Shown: positions 34,177-43,244 of the stretch, one piece after another | Layout of the letters: each line of letters starts with the position of its first letter | Position numbering within the stretch: position 1 is the first letter of the stretch | Origin: Gammaproteobacteria bacterium | GTDB taxonomy: Bacteria > Pseudomonadota > Gammaproteobacteria > Pseudomonadales > Oceanobacteraceae | Length of the DNA: 55,674 nt | Direction of reading: 5' to 3' | Assembly (NCBI GenBank): GCA_013373125.1 | Contig: JABXIK010000020.1 | Coordinates: forward strand, 1 to 55,674 | Position numbers and translations under genes: made by a program | The notes under the pieces: model-generated | Seen by the model: the letters and a program-made list of their open reading frames with translations, nothing else | Told to the model about the DNA's origin: nothing | The model's database searches: none

Positions 34177-35010
34177 TTAAAAATTGAACCCCAATTGCAG
34201 GTGGCCTGTGGTGCTGCTATCCACATTGTCGTCGTAATCTGAACTATTCAAAATATTAATGCGCAGCAGAAGTTGTAGGGTTTTCCAGCTATAGCCGAGG
34301 CCTAATTGAAAGTCGGAGCCACTGGCTTGGAATGAGTTATCGTCTGTTGAGTAGGATTCGCTAAACGCGCCCAATCCGGTGAAGAACTGCCAACCTTGAT
34401 AAAGGTTCGTGCTGAGGATGGCTGCGATCTGTGCGCTGGTGTAGGTTTCATCGGTGAGGTCATCTCCAGAATAGGTCACCGAGTTGCCAAACGAATCCGT
34501 ATCGGTACGTTCGCTGTAAGAACCTATATTTAAATCCGCATACAGTGCGAAATGGCGATTAAAGTTAGCCTGTCCACCAATATTCAAGCCTGAGTAAACA
34601 AACTCGGTTTCCATAAAAATGTTGGACGCTTTTAAGGTGTGGTTCATGGTGCCTATGTAAAACGTGCCATTAATGGATTTTTCTTCAGGATACACAGGCA
34701 AAGCTTGCGAGCTGGTTAGCTGTGGGTTTTGAGTAATGCTGGGGTTGTTATTGATATTGATGTTAACTCCAGAATTGGCCTGCCCTTGAGCTAACGGGGC
34801 TTCTTTGGTGATCTTGGTGATTTCTTCTTGGCTTACACTGAAAATACTGCCACCGTCTAGGCGGATCTTATAGCGCCCGTTATCGAAGTCTTGTTCGACC
34901 AGTGTGCCACGTAACACGCTGCCATCTTTTTTGTAGATCACGTCTTGTAAGGTTTGGGCGGCAGCCGAGTGGATTAAAACAACACCAAATATCACAGGTA
35001 AGAGCTTCAT
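34177..35010 (-). CDS. Outer-membrane beta-barrel protein, tandem paralogue A
   Basis: A 277-residue exported protein with a signal peptide ending AAAQ (about residue 19), the same N-terminal module as its neighbour (DVIYKKDGSVLRG, GGSIFSVSQEEITKITKEA), an Asn/Gln-rich linker, a strand-rich barrel (GLGAFSESYSTDDN, LQLGLGYSW) and a C-terminal GFNF. I chose the ATG at 35010, preceded by AAAAGGAA, rather than 35052, which would add 14 residues before the signal. It is the first gene of a likely three-gene operon with the second barrel and the RDD protein. No known porin family was recognised. Confidence 0.75.
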   Translation of the reverse strand: MKLLPVIFGVVLIHSAAAQTLQDVIYKKDGSVLRGTLVEQDFDNGRYKIRLDGGSIFSVSQEEITKITKEAPLAQGQANSGVNININNNPSITQNPQLTSSQALPVYPEEKSINGTFYIGTMNHTLKASNIFMETEFVYSGLNIGGQANFNRHFALYADLNIGSYSERTDTDSFGNSVTYSGDDLTDETYTSAQIAAILSTNLYQGWQFFTGLGAFSESYSTDDNSFQASGSDFQLGLGYSWKTLQLLLRINILNSSDYDDNVDSSTTGHLQLGFNF

Positions 35011-35260
35011 GGGCATTCCTTTTGATGGTTCATGTGAATAATCATAGGTCAAGATGGCACCTTCATTGGAAAATCCATAAATATTTCATGAAACAATCTA
35101 TTCACTTATAGATACAGGGGGAACAGAATAAAAAAGTTATAACTCACTCACTTTTTCGGCCAGTTAAAAAAAATTGGCGCGAAACGTGTTAGGCAAATCT
35201 ACTTTGGGTGTATGAAGGATTTTATTTTGCTGAAAAATCAGATTAGTATGTGTTCAATAA

Positions 35261-35276
35261 TCGAATTATTATTCGA
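35261..35276. promoter_or_regulatory. Palindrome upstream of the AraC gene
   Basis: TCGAAT-TATT-ATTCGA, perfect arms, 15 bases before the AraC-type start codon in an otherwise AT-rich leader. Candidate autoregulatory operator. It could also be chance in AT-rich DNA. Confidence 0.4.
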
Positions 35277-35291
35277 CTCTAGAGAACAATA

Positions 35292-36317
35292 ATGACACAG
35301 ACTATGAGTCCCACAGATAAGTCGATCCAAATACGGGAACATATTCGATTGTATCGACAAGTACAAAGTCCGTATTGGTGGGTGAACGCAAATATAAACG
35401 GTCAAGAGAAACGCTTATCCACAAAGGTGCATGTGAAAGATGACCCGAATGGAAAGGGTAAAGCGCGCACGCGTGCGTTTGATCTGGCTCAGCGTTTATC
35501 TATAGAGGATGCTTACGAAAGTAATAAAGATGACATGGAACAAAATGCAGCCACACTTAAGGTGGTGCTGGATTATCACATGGCGTGGAAGAGTCGTGAC
35601 ATCATTGAAATCATGGATATGTTTCACCCGGATATTGAATACTCTGATTTTTTTATTAATCGGGTTATGGGGATTAAGGAAATTCCCAGTTATATCCAAG
35701 GGTGCTTACCAAAACGTCCAGGTGAAAATTTAGTCCACACGGACCGTATACGTGTGGATGGGCACACAGCGTTTATACAATATAAATTAACTATGCGTGA
35801 GGCCAGCTACCGCTGCAGCGAGGCCATAACGGTTAAGCATGGAAAGATTTATCGTATACACGAATATGGTGTGTTGATCCCATCGGATAAAGAAGATAAG
35901 AATCATCAGCAACTGGATCGTTCTGCCATTAGTCGATTGGGTTTATCGGCCAAAGAGTTGGCCAATTTGTCCCAAGATATACAGCAGTACTTTAATGAGA
36001 CCCAGCCATTTTTAAATGCAGATTTAAGTTTGCAGCAAGTGGCGGATAAAACGGGATACAGTCGCAATCAGATTTCTTTCTTTTTGAATAAGGTGGCGGG
36101 GCAATCCTTTTATCAATTCGTGCATCAAGCACGTATTGAGTATTTAATTGAAAAAATTAAACAAGAACCATCACTCACAAATATCGATCAGTTAGCATTT
36201 GATGCTGGTTTTAATTCGCTTTCTGCATTTTATAAACATTTCCGACGTATTACAGGTATGTCACCAAAAGCCTACATAAAAAACTTTTTGGCCAGCCTTG
36301 ACCAAATTCCCCAATAA
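35292..36317 (+). CDS. AraC-family regulator with NTF2-like (SnoaL) domain and extra N-terminal segment
   Basis: A 341-residue regulator in three parts. Residues about 1-75 form a basic segment (YWWVNANINGQEKRLSTK, then KARTRAFDLAQRL) that resembles the arm-binding start of tyrosine recombinases. Residues about 85-195 look like an NTF2/SnoaL pocket (LDYHMAWKSRDIIEIMDMF, then GHTAFIQYKL and GKIYRIHEYG). Residues about 225-335 are a two-helix-turn-helix AraC domain (LSLQQVADKTGYSRNQISFFL and FNSLSAFYKHFRRITGMSPKAYI). It directly precedes the amine cluster in the same direction and is the obvious local regulator. The SnoaL-like pocket may bind the inducer. Confidence 0.88.
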   Translation: MTQTMSPTDKSIQIREHIRLYRQVQSPYWWVNANINGQEKRLSTKVHVKDDPNGKGKARTRAFDLAQRLSIEDAYESNKDDMEQNAATLKVVLDYHMAWKSRDIIEIMDMFHPDIEYSDFFINRVMGIKEIPSYIQGCLPKRPGENLVHTDRIRVDGHTAFIQYKLTMREASYRCSEAITVKHGKIYRIHEYGVLIPSDKEDKNHQQLDRSAISRLGLSAKELANLSQDIQQYFNETQPFLNADLSLQQVADKTGYSRNQISFFLNKVAGQSFYQFVHQARIEYLIEKIKQEPSLTNIDQLAFDAGFNSLSAFYKHFRRITGMSPKAYIKNFLASLDQIPQ

Positions 36318-36326
36318 TAATTCTTC

Positions 36327-36357
36327 GCGGACACGTAAAAATTCCTCCCGTGTCCGC
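36327..36357. promoter_or_regulatory. Inverted repeat between the AraC gene and the amine cluster
   Basis: GCGGACACG, thirteen bases, CGTGTCCGC: nine perfect pairs, no T-run on either side. It starts 10 bases after the AraC stop codon and ends about 60 bases before the oxidase gene. It may be an operator for the AraC protein or a weak terminator/mRNA hairpin. Confidence 0.55.
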
Positions 36358-36416
36358 AAACACGATTTCTAAAAAAAATAGCCGTATCTTTTTTCCATCA
36401 GCATGTGAGGTCAATC

Positions 36417-37832
36417 ATGAGTGCATGGAAAAATATCAGCTTATGGATGGATCAATTAGATTCATTTGATGCACGCCCACCATTAGAAAACGATTGCCAA
36501 GTGGATGTGGCCATTATGGGTGCAGGCTTTACCGGTTTATGGACCGCTTATTATTTAAAGCAACAACAGCCGGACCTAAATGTGATCATTCTTGAAAGTG
36601 AAGTGGCGGGTTTTGGTGCGTCTGGTCGCAATGGTGGTTGGCTAATGGGTCAAATTAGCGGTCAAGATACTTTGCTTGAAGCCAGTGATGAAGCACTTAA
36701 ACAACTTGCGCATAACATTTTACATGATATTCCAGATGAAGTAGCGCGAGTCATAGCCAAAGAAAACATAGCCTGCGATTATAAAAAAGCTGGGGTTTTG
36801 TATGTCGCTGCACGCTATACCGAACAAAAATATCGCCTACTTGAATACTTCAATGAACTTAAACAAGCCGGTTATAACCAAACAGATTATGAGTGGCTTA
36901 ATACCTCTCAGCTAGAAAAAAAGCTAAATATTTCTTCATCATTTGGTGCCATTTTTAGCCCACACTGCGCCACGATACAGCCTGCGAAATTGGTCCGAGG
37001 TTTAGCGGATGCGGTTGAAAACTTAGGCGTGCGTATCTATGAAAAATCCCCAGTGACAGCGTGGAAACAAGGGGAATTAAGAACAGAGAAAGCATGCGTA
37101 AGCGCTAAATGGATTGTGCCCGCGTTAGAAGCCTACGGTGCGCAATTACCGGCTAGTGTGAAAAAACTGAATCAATATCACTTACCCGTACAGAGTCTCA
37201 TTATTGCAACTGAACCTTTAAGTGAAGAGTTATGGCACAGCATTGGTTTGGCAAGTGGAGAGGCGTTTGCGGATAACAGCCGTCAAGTGACCTATGGTAT
37301 TCGCAGCGCCGATAATCGCTTGGTTTTTGGTGCTCGTGGTACTTATCAATTTGGAGCCAAGCTTAGAGAAAACTTCCAGCTCACAACACAAGAGATTGAT
37401 GATCGTCGTCGCATACTAGTGGAGCTATTTCCACAATTACACGCTACACAAATCACCCATGCATGGGGCGGCAATTTAGCTGTTTCCCGTCGTTTTTCTC
37501 CGCATATGATCAAAGATGAGAAACAGGGATTTGTATTGTCAGGTGGTTACGGTGGTGAAGGGGTTGGTGCAACCAACTTAGCTGGGCGAACTCTAGCGGA
37601 TCTGATTTTGGGTAATGACACCGACTTAATAAAAATGCCATGGGTAAAAGCACAAGGCAGCTTTCATGATCTTACTAAGTGGGAAAGCGAACCCCTGCCG
37701 TGGTTAGGTTACAAGAGTGTTATTAAAGCATTTGATTTTGAAGACAAGGTGTTAACGCAAGACGATGCCGCAAAATGGAAACGTCAGCTTGCAGAAAAAG
37801 TGGCGGATGTGTTTGAGAAAATCGTGCAATAA
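36417..37832 (+). CDS. FAD-dependent amine oxidoreductase (PuuB/DadA type)
   Basis: A 471-residue flavoenzyme of the glycine oxidase/DAO superfamily. The dinucleotide-binding motif MGAGFTGLWTAYYL is at residues 34-47, SGRNGGWLMGQISG follows near 75, and the C-terminal FAD strand SGGYGGEGVGATNLAGRTLADL is near 380. It is closest in pattern to gamma-glutamylputrescine oxidase PuuB and should oxidise an amine to an aldehyde with ammonia and peroxide. The ATG at 36417 has GAGG seven bases upstream. A GTG four codons earlier overlaps that site. It is the first gene of the amine cluster, followed by the importer genes after 196 bases. Confidence 0.9.
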   Translation: MSAWKNISLWMDQLDSFDARPPLENDCQVDVAIMGAGFTGLWTAYYLKQQQPDLNVIILESEVAGFGASGRNGGWLMGQISGQDTLLEASDEALKQLAHNILHDIPDEVARVIAKENIACDYKKAGVLYVAARYTEQKYRLLEYFNELKQAGYNQTDYEWLNTSQLEKKLNISSSFGAIFSPHCATIQPAKLVRGLADAVENLGVRIYEKSPVTAWKQGELRTEKACVSAKWIVPALEAYGAQLPASVKKLNQYHLPVQSLIIATEPLSEELWHSIGLASGEAFADNSRQVTYGIRSADNRLVFGARGTYQFGAKLRENFQLTTQEIDDRRRILVELFPQLHATQITHAWGGNLAVSRRFSPHMIKDEKQGFVLSGGYGGEGVGATNLAGRTLADLILGNDTDLIKMPWVKAQGSFHDLTKWESEPLPWLGYKSVIKAFDFEDKVLTQDDAAKWKRQLAEKVADVFEKIVQ

Positions 37833-37844
37833 CACCTAGGTGTT
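37831..37844. repeat. Fourteen-base palindrome at the oxidase stop codon
   Basis: AACACCTAGGTGTT, perfect, overlapping the TAA of the oxidase gene. Possible operator or mRNA-stabilising hairpin in the 196-base gap before the binding-protein gene. No promoter was identified with confidence in the rest of that gap. Confidence 0.4.
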
Positions 37845-38028
37845 GTTGCCATTAAATCTACAGGCAGTAAGTAGTTTTAAATAGCATCTTTTTAATAACA
37901 ATAAAAATAACTGGCTCATAAATGTTTTGCCGTTGTTTGGCGAAGCTATGGGGTGAGAACGACAAGTTCTTGCATAGAAAAAGATCGGTCATCGACCAAA
38001 AAAATAATGAAAAAATAGGGAGAATCCT

Positions 38029-39075
38029 ATGAAACTACTTAAGAGTCTGGGTGCGACTGCATTAATGCTGTCAGCATCATTTTCTGCTCAAACCACATGG
38101 GCAGATAAACTGGTTATATCCAACTGGGATGGTTACATGCCAGCGGATATGGTAGAGCGTTTTAAGAAAGAAACGGGTATTGATGCCGAAGTAGCATTGC
38201 ATGCTACGAATGAAGAAATTATGGGCAAGGTTGTTGCCAGTAAGGGTAAGGGCTATGACGTATTGTTTGTATCGTCTCCTTTTGTTGAAGTACTTAATAA
38301 GTTAGACCTGATTGCTAAATTGGATCACAAGCTAATCCCTAATACTAAAAATCTTTATTCCCAAGCAAATGAATTAAATTATGACAAAGGCAATAAGGTA
38401 TCTATGCCTTATGCATGGGGTACAACCGGATTGTGCTACCGCGCAGATTTAATGGATGAGCCAACCAGTTGGAATGACCTACTAAAACCCAATGATGCGT
38501 TGAAAGGTAAGGTTACCATGTTATCCACTGATCGCTGGTTAATGGCCGCGGGTTTCTTAAGCTTGGGCTATTCCGTTAACAGCACTAATCCTTCTGAAAT
38601 TGCCGAAGCTAAACAAGTTTTGAAATCGGCGAAAAAATCCATACTTGCCTATGACGATGCCACTTTTTACGCGAAGCTAGTTAGCGGTGAAGCCACTATG
38701 ACCCATGCTTGGGACGGTTGGTGTAACTATGGCACAGCGGAAAATCCAAATATTAAATACGTGATTCCAAAAGAAGGCACAGATATGTATGTGGATTCCA
38801 TGGTGATTACAAAAAATTCAAAAATGAAAAAAGAAGCTCATGCATTTATCAACTATGTGTTGAGTAAAGAAATTGGTGTGTGGATTGTTAATAACGTTAT
38901 GTACAAAACACCAAATGAAGCGGCCATGAGCAGTATTGACCCTGCAATGATGAAAGCGTATCCGAATTTGGCTATGTCTCCTGATGAAATTTTAAAGCAA
39001 GAACAGTTACGTGATCTTGGTAAAACGCAAAAAGCGTACACCAAAGCCGTGACCGAAATTTTAGCGTCCAATTAA
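38029..39075 (+). CDS. Polyamine-type ABC transporter binding protein (PotD/PotF family)
   Basis: A 348-residue periplasmic binding protein with a signal peptide ending near TWA (about residue 25). The mature protein begins DKLVISNWDGYMPADMVERF, the PotD/PotF opening. It has DVLFVSSPF, the domain hinge and a MTHAWDGWCNYG segment, where PotF and PotD have their substrate-cage aromatic residues. It should deliver putrescine, spermidine or a similar amine to the adjacent permeases. A GGGAGAATCC site precedes the ATG. The substrate could be an amine other than a polyamine. Confidence 0.9.
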   Translation: MKLLKSLGATALMLSASFSAQTTWADKLVISNWDGYMPADMVERFKKETGIDAEVALHATNEEIMGKVVASKGKGYDVLFVSSPFVEVLNKLDLIAKLDHKLIPNTKNLYSQANELNYDKGNKVSMPYAWGTTGLCYRADLMDEPTSWNDLLKPNDALKGKVTMLSTDRWLMAAGFLSLGYSVNSTNPSEIAEAKQVLKSAKKSILAYDDATFYAKLVSGEATMTHAWDGWCNYGTAENPNIKYVIPKEGTDMYVDSMVITKNSKMKKEAHAFINYVLSKEIGVWIVNNVMYKTPNEAAMSSIDPAMMKAYPNLAMSPDEILKQEQLRDLGKTQKAYTKAVTEILASN

Positions 39076-39102
39076 TTCAGCCGCATGCTTACTTAGGTAG
39101 GC

Positions 39103-40056
39103 ATGCTCACAATAATAAATAGCGAGTTTGGAATGCGATCTTCATCCCGAAATATGTTGTTAATCGCCCCTGGCCTTGGCTGGTTGGCATTATTTATGGT
39201 AATACCCTGCGTGCTCATTTTTATGCTGAGCTTTTTTGAGCGTGGCATGTATGGTGGGGTGGATTACAACTTTAATCTTGAAAATTTTGTCCGTGCGATG
39301 GATCCAATCTATTTAGGTATTTTATTGGATTCCATCTATATAGCCGGTACCGCCACCATAGTGGCTATTTTATTGGCCTATCCTGCAGCCTACGCCATCT
39401 CTTTATCGCCAAGAAAAAAGCAAACCACATATTTGTTTTTTATCATGTTACCGTTTTGGAGTAACTATTTAATTCGTACCTATGCTTGGATTGTTTTATT
39501 GAACCGAGAAGGTCTTATCAATAATGGTTTAGAGTCTATCGGTGTTATATCTGAGCCATTAAATCTGCTTTACAACGAATTCGCGGTCATCACAGGTTTG
39601 GTATACAACTATCTGCCTTTTGTGGTGTTAGCCATCTATTCCTCAATCTCCAAGTTAAACCCGGAGGTTCGTGAAGCCTCTGAAGATTTAGGTGCCCCCG
39701 CTTGGAAAACCTTTTTGCGCGTAACCCTACCATTAACTGCGCCAGGTGTGGCAGCGGGTGCGGTATTTGTGTTTGTTTTATCCATTGGTAACTTCATTAC
39801 CCCAGATTTGCTTGGTGGTGGTCGTTTACAAATGGTGGGTAATTTGATTTATGACCAGTTCTTGTCTGCGCGGGATTGGCCGTTTGGTGCGACGTTATCT
39901 TTCATTTTAATCGGCATCATGATGATGTTGTTGTTTGCACAAGCTGTGATTGTGAACCGCGGACAAATTGAAAAACACGAAGCAAAGGAAGAAGACGTAT
40001 CTTCCATGAATTTCTCCCGTCAATCACTTAATGAAAAGGAGAAGTCATATGCCTAG
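39103..40056 (+). CDS. Polyamine-type ABC permease (PotB/PotH family)
   Basis: A 317-residue inner-membrane permease with about six helices and an EAA loop (REASEDLGAPAWKTFLRVTLPLTAPG). The conserved LPFWSNYLIRTYAW segment is a hallmark of PotB/PotH. A charged C-terminal tail (EKHEAKEEDVSSMN) extends beyond the last helix. The start at 39103 has TTAGGT five bases upstream. An ATG ten codons later is possible. It overlaps the next permease by 8 bases. Confidence 0.9.
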   Translation: MLTIINSEFGMRSSSRNMLLIAPGLGWLALFMVIPCVLIFMLSFFERGMYGGVDYNFNLENFVRAMDPIYLGILLDSIYIAGTATIVAILLAYPAAYAISLSPRKKQTTYLFFIMLPFWSNYLIRTYAWIVLLNREGLINNGLESIGVISEPLNLLYNEFAVITGLVYNYLPFVVLAIYSSISKLNPEVREASEDLGAPAWKTFLRVTLPLTAPGVAAGAVFVFVLSIGNFITPDLLGGGRLQMVGNLIYDQFLSARDWPFGATLSFILIGIMMMLLFAQAVIVNRGQIEKHEAKEEDVSSMNFSRQSLNEKEKSYA

Positions 40057-40834
40057 TTTCTCTTTGTCAAACTTGTACCTGAATAGCCACTTAAAAGTCG
40101 TCTACTTTTTCTTATATATGCCCATTATTGTGTTGATGGTGCTTAGCTTTAATAAAGCGGGTTTGCCTACAGTTTGGTCGGGTTTTTCCGTGGAGTGGTA
40201 TGGCAAACTATTAGACAACGAGTCGATTTTAAATGCTGCTTGGAATACTTTAATCGTGGCGGTGATCTCTACTATTTTGTCCTCCATTCTGGGCACATTG
40301 CTGGCATTAGGCATTGAACGCATGAAGGTGAACAGTGGTTTAGATGCCTTATTGTTTGCGCCTATGATCATTCCTGACATTGTACTTGCCATCGCCTTGC
40401 TGTCATTTTTTACCATGTTGGACTTTACGTTAGGGTTGCATTCCATCGTGCTCAGTCATGTGGTGTTTAACATTGCTTTTGTATGCGCCGTGGTGAGAAC
40501 ACGTCTTAAAAACTTTGATTACTCTGTAATTGAAGCATCAGAAGATTTAGGTGCAGGCAGCTTTACAACATTTCGTCGTGTGACCTTGCCCATTATTTTT
40601 CCAGGGGTGTTGGCGGGTAGTTTGCTTGCGTTCACGCTGTCTGTGGATGAATTCATCATCGCTTTCTTTACCGCAGGTGCGGGTTCTAGTTCTACCACGT
40701 TACCTATGCAAATTTATTCCATGATCCGTTTCGGCGTGACGCCGGAAATTAATGCTATGGCTACCATTGTTATGCTGGTGAGTTTCACCATGGTATTTCT
40801 GTCTCAACGAATTAATAAGGGGATTACACAATGA
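40049..40834 (+). CDS. Polyamine-type ABC permease (PotC/PotI family)
   Basis: A 261-residue second permease with six predicted helices and the EAA loop IEASEDLGAGSFTTFRRVTLPIIFPG. The N-terminal FLYMPIIVLMVLSFN and the FTLSVDEFIIAFFTAG segment match PotC/PotI. I chose the ATG at 40049 behind AAGGAGA. The ATG at 40031 lies before that site. It overlaps both the preceding permease and, by ATGA, the ATPase gene, so translation is coupled. Confidence 0.9.
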   Translation: MPSFSLSNLYLNSHLKVVYFFLYMPIIVLMVLSFNKAGLPTVWSGFSVEWYGKLLDNESILNAAWNTLIVAVISTILSSILGTLLALGIERMKVNSGLDALLFAPMIIPDIVLAIALLSFFTMLDFTLGLHSIVLSHVVFNIAFVCAVVRTRLKNFDYSVIEASEDLGAGSFTTFRRVTLPIIFPGVLAGSLLAFTLSVDEFIIAFFTAGAGSSSTTLPMQIYSMIRFGVTPEINAMATIVMLVSFTMVFLSQRINKGITQ

Positions 40835-41895
40835 GTTCGGTTATCCAATTAAGAAATCTACAAAAAGTGTTTGGTCAGACTCGAGCTATCGATGATGTGA
40901 GTTTGGATATTCAAGAAAATGAATTCTTTGCCATGTTAGGCCCTTCTGGTTGCGGCAAAACTACCTTGCTACGAACCATTGCCGGATTTGAATCGCCGGA
41001 TCACGGGAAAGTATTGCTAAGCGGAGAAGATATTACGCCGCTACGTCCGAATAAGCGCTCCATTAATTTGATGTTTCAATCCTATGCGTTATTCCCACAC
41101 ATGAGTGTGGCTAAGAACATTGCCTACGGCTTGGAAATGGAAGATTTAACCAAACAAGAAATTCAACGTCGAGTTGCCGATGTTATGGACATGGCACACC
41201 TACATGAATTTGCAAATCGCCGTCCTGATCAACTTTCGGGTGGGCAGCGTCAGCGGGTTGCACTCGCTCGCGCCTTGGTTAAACGCCCAAAAGTGTTGTT
41301 GTTGGATGAACCATTAGGTGCCCTTGATAAAAAACTGCGTGAACAAATGCAATTGGAGCTAAAGCGTTTGCAAAGTGAAGCAGGTATCACGTTCGTCATG
41401 GTAACTCACGATCAAGAAGAAGCCTTGGTGATGGCAGATCGCATTGCCTTAATGAAAGACGGTAGGGTCGCGCAATTAGGCTCGCCAAAAGAATTATACG
41501 AGCAGCCCAATTCTCGTTTTGTTGCAGACTTTATTGGCTCTATGAATTTCTTTGACGGCACCATTAGTGGTGATCGCATTACGTTAAAAAATGGCACGCA
41601 ATTAAGTGGCGTTGTTACTGCCGATGATATGAATCATGGCACGTTGGCGGTTCGCCCTGAAAGAATTTGTTTGCACCGTGAGATTCCTCAAGATGCGGAT
41701 AATCGTATTCAAGGTGTAATCGAAGACATTGCTTACCATGGACAAGATTTAAGTGTGCACGTGGCAGTGGCCAATGATGCGCAGCGTAAGCTTGCGCGAA
41801 TCTCCGCTACGTTAGCAGAAGAGCAAGAGCTAAAACTAGGTGAGTCCGTATGGTGTAGTTGGACATCACAACATGGGCGTTTATTAGGCGCCTAA
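40831..41895 (+). CDS. Polyamine-type ABC ATPase (PotA/PotG family)
   Basis: A 354-residue ATPase. Walker A is LGPSGCGKTTLL, the Q-loop is MFQSYALFPHM, the signature is LSGGQRQRVALARAL and Walker B is VLLLDEPLGALD. A C-terminal TOBE-type domain (about 280-350, with ERICLHREIP and VEDIAYHGQDLSVHV-like strands) is typical of PotA/PotG. It starts at the ATGA overlap with the permease gene. It powers the importer and is followed by the glycosyltransferase gene after 38 bases. Confidence 0.92.
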   Translation: MSSVIQLRNLQKVFGQTRAIDDVSLDIQENEFFAMLGPSGCGKTTLLRTIAGFESPDHGKVLLSGEDITPLRPNKRSINLMFQSYALFPHMSVAKNIAYGLEMEDLTKQEIQRRVADVMDMAHLHEFANRRPDQLSGGQRQRVALARALVKRPKVLLLDEPLGALDKKLREQMQLELKRLQSEAGITFVMVTHDQEEALVMADRIALMKDGRVAQLGSPKELYEQPNSRFVADFIGSMNFFDGTISGDRITLKNGTQLSGVVTADDMNHGTLAVRPERICLHREIPQDADNRIQGVIEDIAYHGQDLSVHVAVANDAQRKLARISATLAEEQELKLGESVWCSWTSQHGRLLGA

Positions 41896-41933
41896 ACCAA
41901 ATTCAAACCAACAATAATAAAGAGGGATAGATC

Positions 41934-43244
41934 ATGAGTGATAAAAAAATTATCGCGTTTTTTCCTGAAGCGGCTTACGGGCCTGCATTAAATTCTGTGG
42001 GGATTGCCCAAGCATGCGAAGCCATGGGGCACAAAGCGGTATTTCTTACCGATCCAGGTATGGCCGGCGTGTACAGTGGTTATGGCTTTGATGAGTATTT
42101 AGTAAACATGTCAGAGCCTATGGAACCCGAAGACATGGCGAAATATTGGCAAGACTTTATTAACAGTCACATTCCTAACTTTAATAAAGACCCATACGAT
42201 CAAATTGAAAACTACACCAAAGAGTGCTGGGAAGCCGTGGTGGATACCGCTAAATGGGCGCAAAAAGATTTGCCAAGTGTATTGGATAAAGTAAAGCCAG
42301 ATCTGATCTGTGTGGATAACGTGATCCTATTCCCAGCCATTAAACAATATGGCAAGCCTTGGGTGCGTATTATTTCTTGCTCGGAAAATGAAATTGAAGA
42401 TGAAAACATTCCGCCACATCTTTCAGGTTGTTGGGCGGATGATCCAGAATCCATGGCGAAATTTCGAAAAAAATTCGCCGATGAAATTAAACCCATTCAC
42501 GATGACTTTAATGAATTTTTAGCTAGCTGTGACGAAGCGCCATATCCACTGGGTCAATTCTTTGAGGCATCGCCTTATTTGAATTTACTATTGTATCCAG
42601 AAGCCATTGCCTATGAGCGTAAAGAGCCGCTGGATCGTAAACGCTTTCAATATCTTGAAGGATGTGTACGCAAAGACGAAGCCTATGAAATCCCAACATT
42701 CAAAGCCAATAATGATAAGCCCATTATTTATATTAGCTTTGGTAGTTTAGGTTCAGGTGATACAGATGCACTTAAACGTTTAATGAACAGCGTGGCCAAA
42801 ATGCCTGTACGTATTTTAATGAACGTAGGAGATTACAAAGACGCTTACACCGATGTGCCTGATAACGTGATTGTGGATGGTTGGTTCCCGCAACCTTCAG
42901 TAATTCCACAAATGGACGCAGTGATTCATCACGGCGGTAACAACAGCTTCACCGAGTGTTTATATTTTGGTGTGCCCGCCATCATCATGCCATACGTTTG
43001 GGATGGTCATGATAATGCGTCGCGAGTTCACGAAACTGGTCATGGTTTCAAGATGCACCGTCAAAATTGGACCGAAGAAGAACTGCATAAAAACATCAAC
43101 ACCATGTTAAACGATGATGCGATGAAAAAACGTTTGAAGATAATTTCAGACGATATGCACAAAGAGCACGGTCCAAGTAAAGCAGCACGCTTATTGGACG
43201 GTTTATTAAAACAAGCAGAACAAACTCAAGGGGAACCAGCCTAA
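41934..43244 (+). CDS. UDP-glycosyltransferase-like GT-B protein in the amine cluster
   Basis: A 436-residue GT1-type glycosyltransferase. The N-terminal domain starts IIAFFPEAAYGPALNSVGIAQACEAMGH, the acceptor half. The C-terminal half has PIIYISFGSLGSGD and the donor-binding signature HHGGNNSFTECLYFGVPAIIMPYVWDGHDNA (given here as HHGGNNSFTE near residue 324 and WDGHDNA near 353). Such enzymes move a sugar from a UDP-sugar to a small-molecule acceptor. It is placed between an amine importer and an oxidase/dehydrogenase set, one base from the first cupin gene, and that is unexpected. It may modify the imported amine. The acceptor is unknown. Confidence 0.85.
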   Translation: MSDKKIIAFFPEAAYGPALNSVGIAQACEAMGHKAVFLTDPGMAGVYSGYGFDEYLVNMSEPMEPEDMAKYWQDFINSHIPNFNKDPYDQIENYTKECWEAVVDTAKWAQKDLPSVLDKVKPDLICVDNVILFPAIKQYGKPWVRIISCSENEIEDENIPPHLSGCWADDPESMAKFRKKFADEIKPIHDDFNEFLASCDEAPYPLGQFFEASPYLNLLLYPEAIAYERKEPLDRKRFQYLEGCVRKDEAYEIPTFKANNDKPIIYISFGSLGSGDTDALKRLMNSVAKMPVRILMNVGDYKDAYTDVPDNVIVDGWFPQPSVIPQMDAVIHHGGNNSFTECLYFGVPAIIMPYVWDGHDNASRVHETGHGFKMHRQNWTEEELHKNINTMLNDDAMKKRLKIISDDMHKEHGPSKAARLLDGLLKQAEQTQGEPA

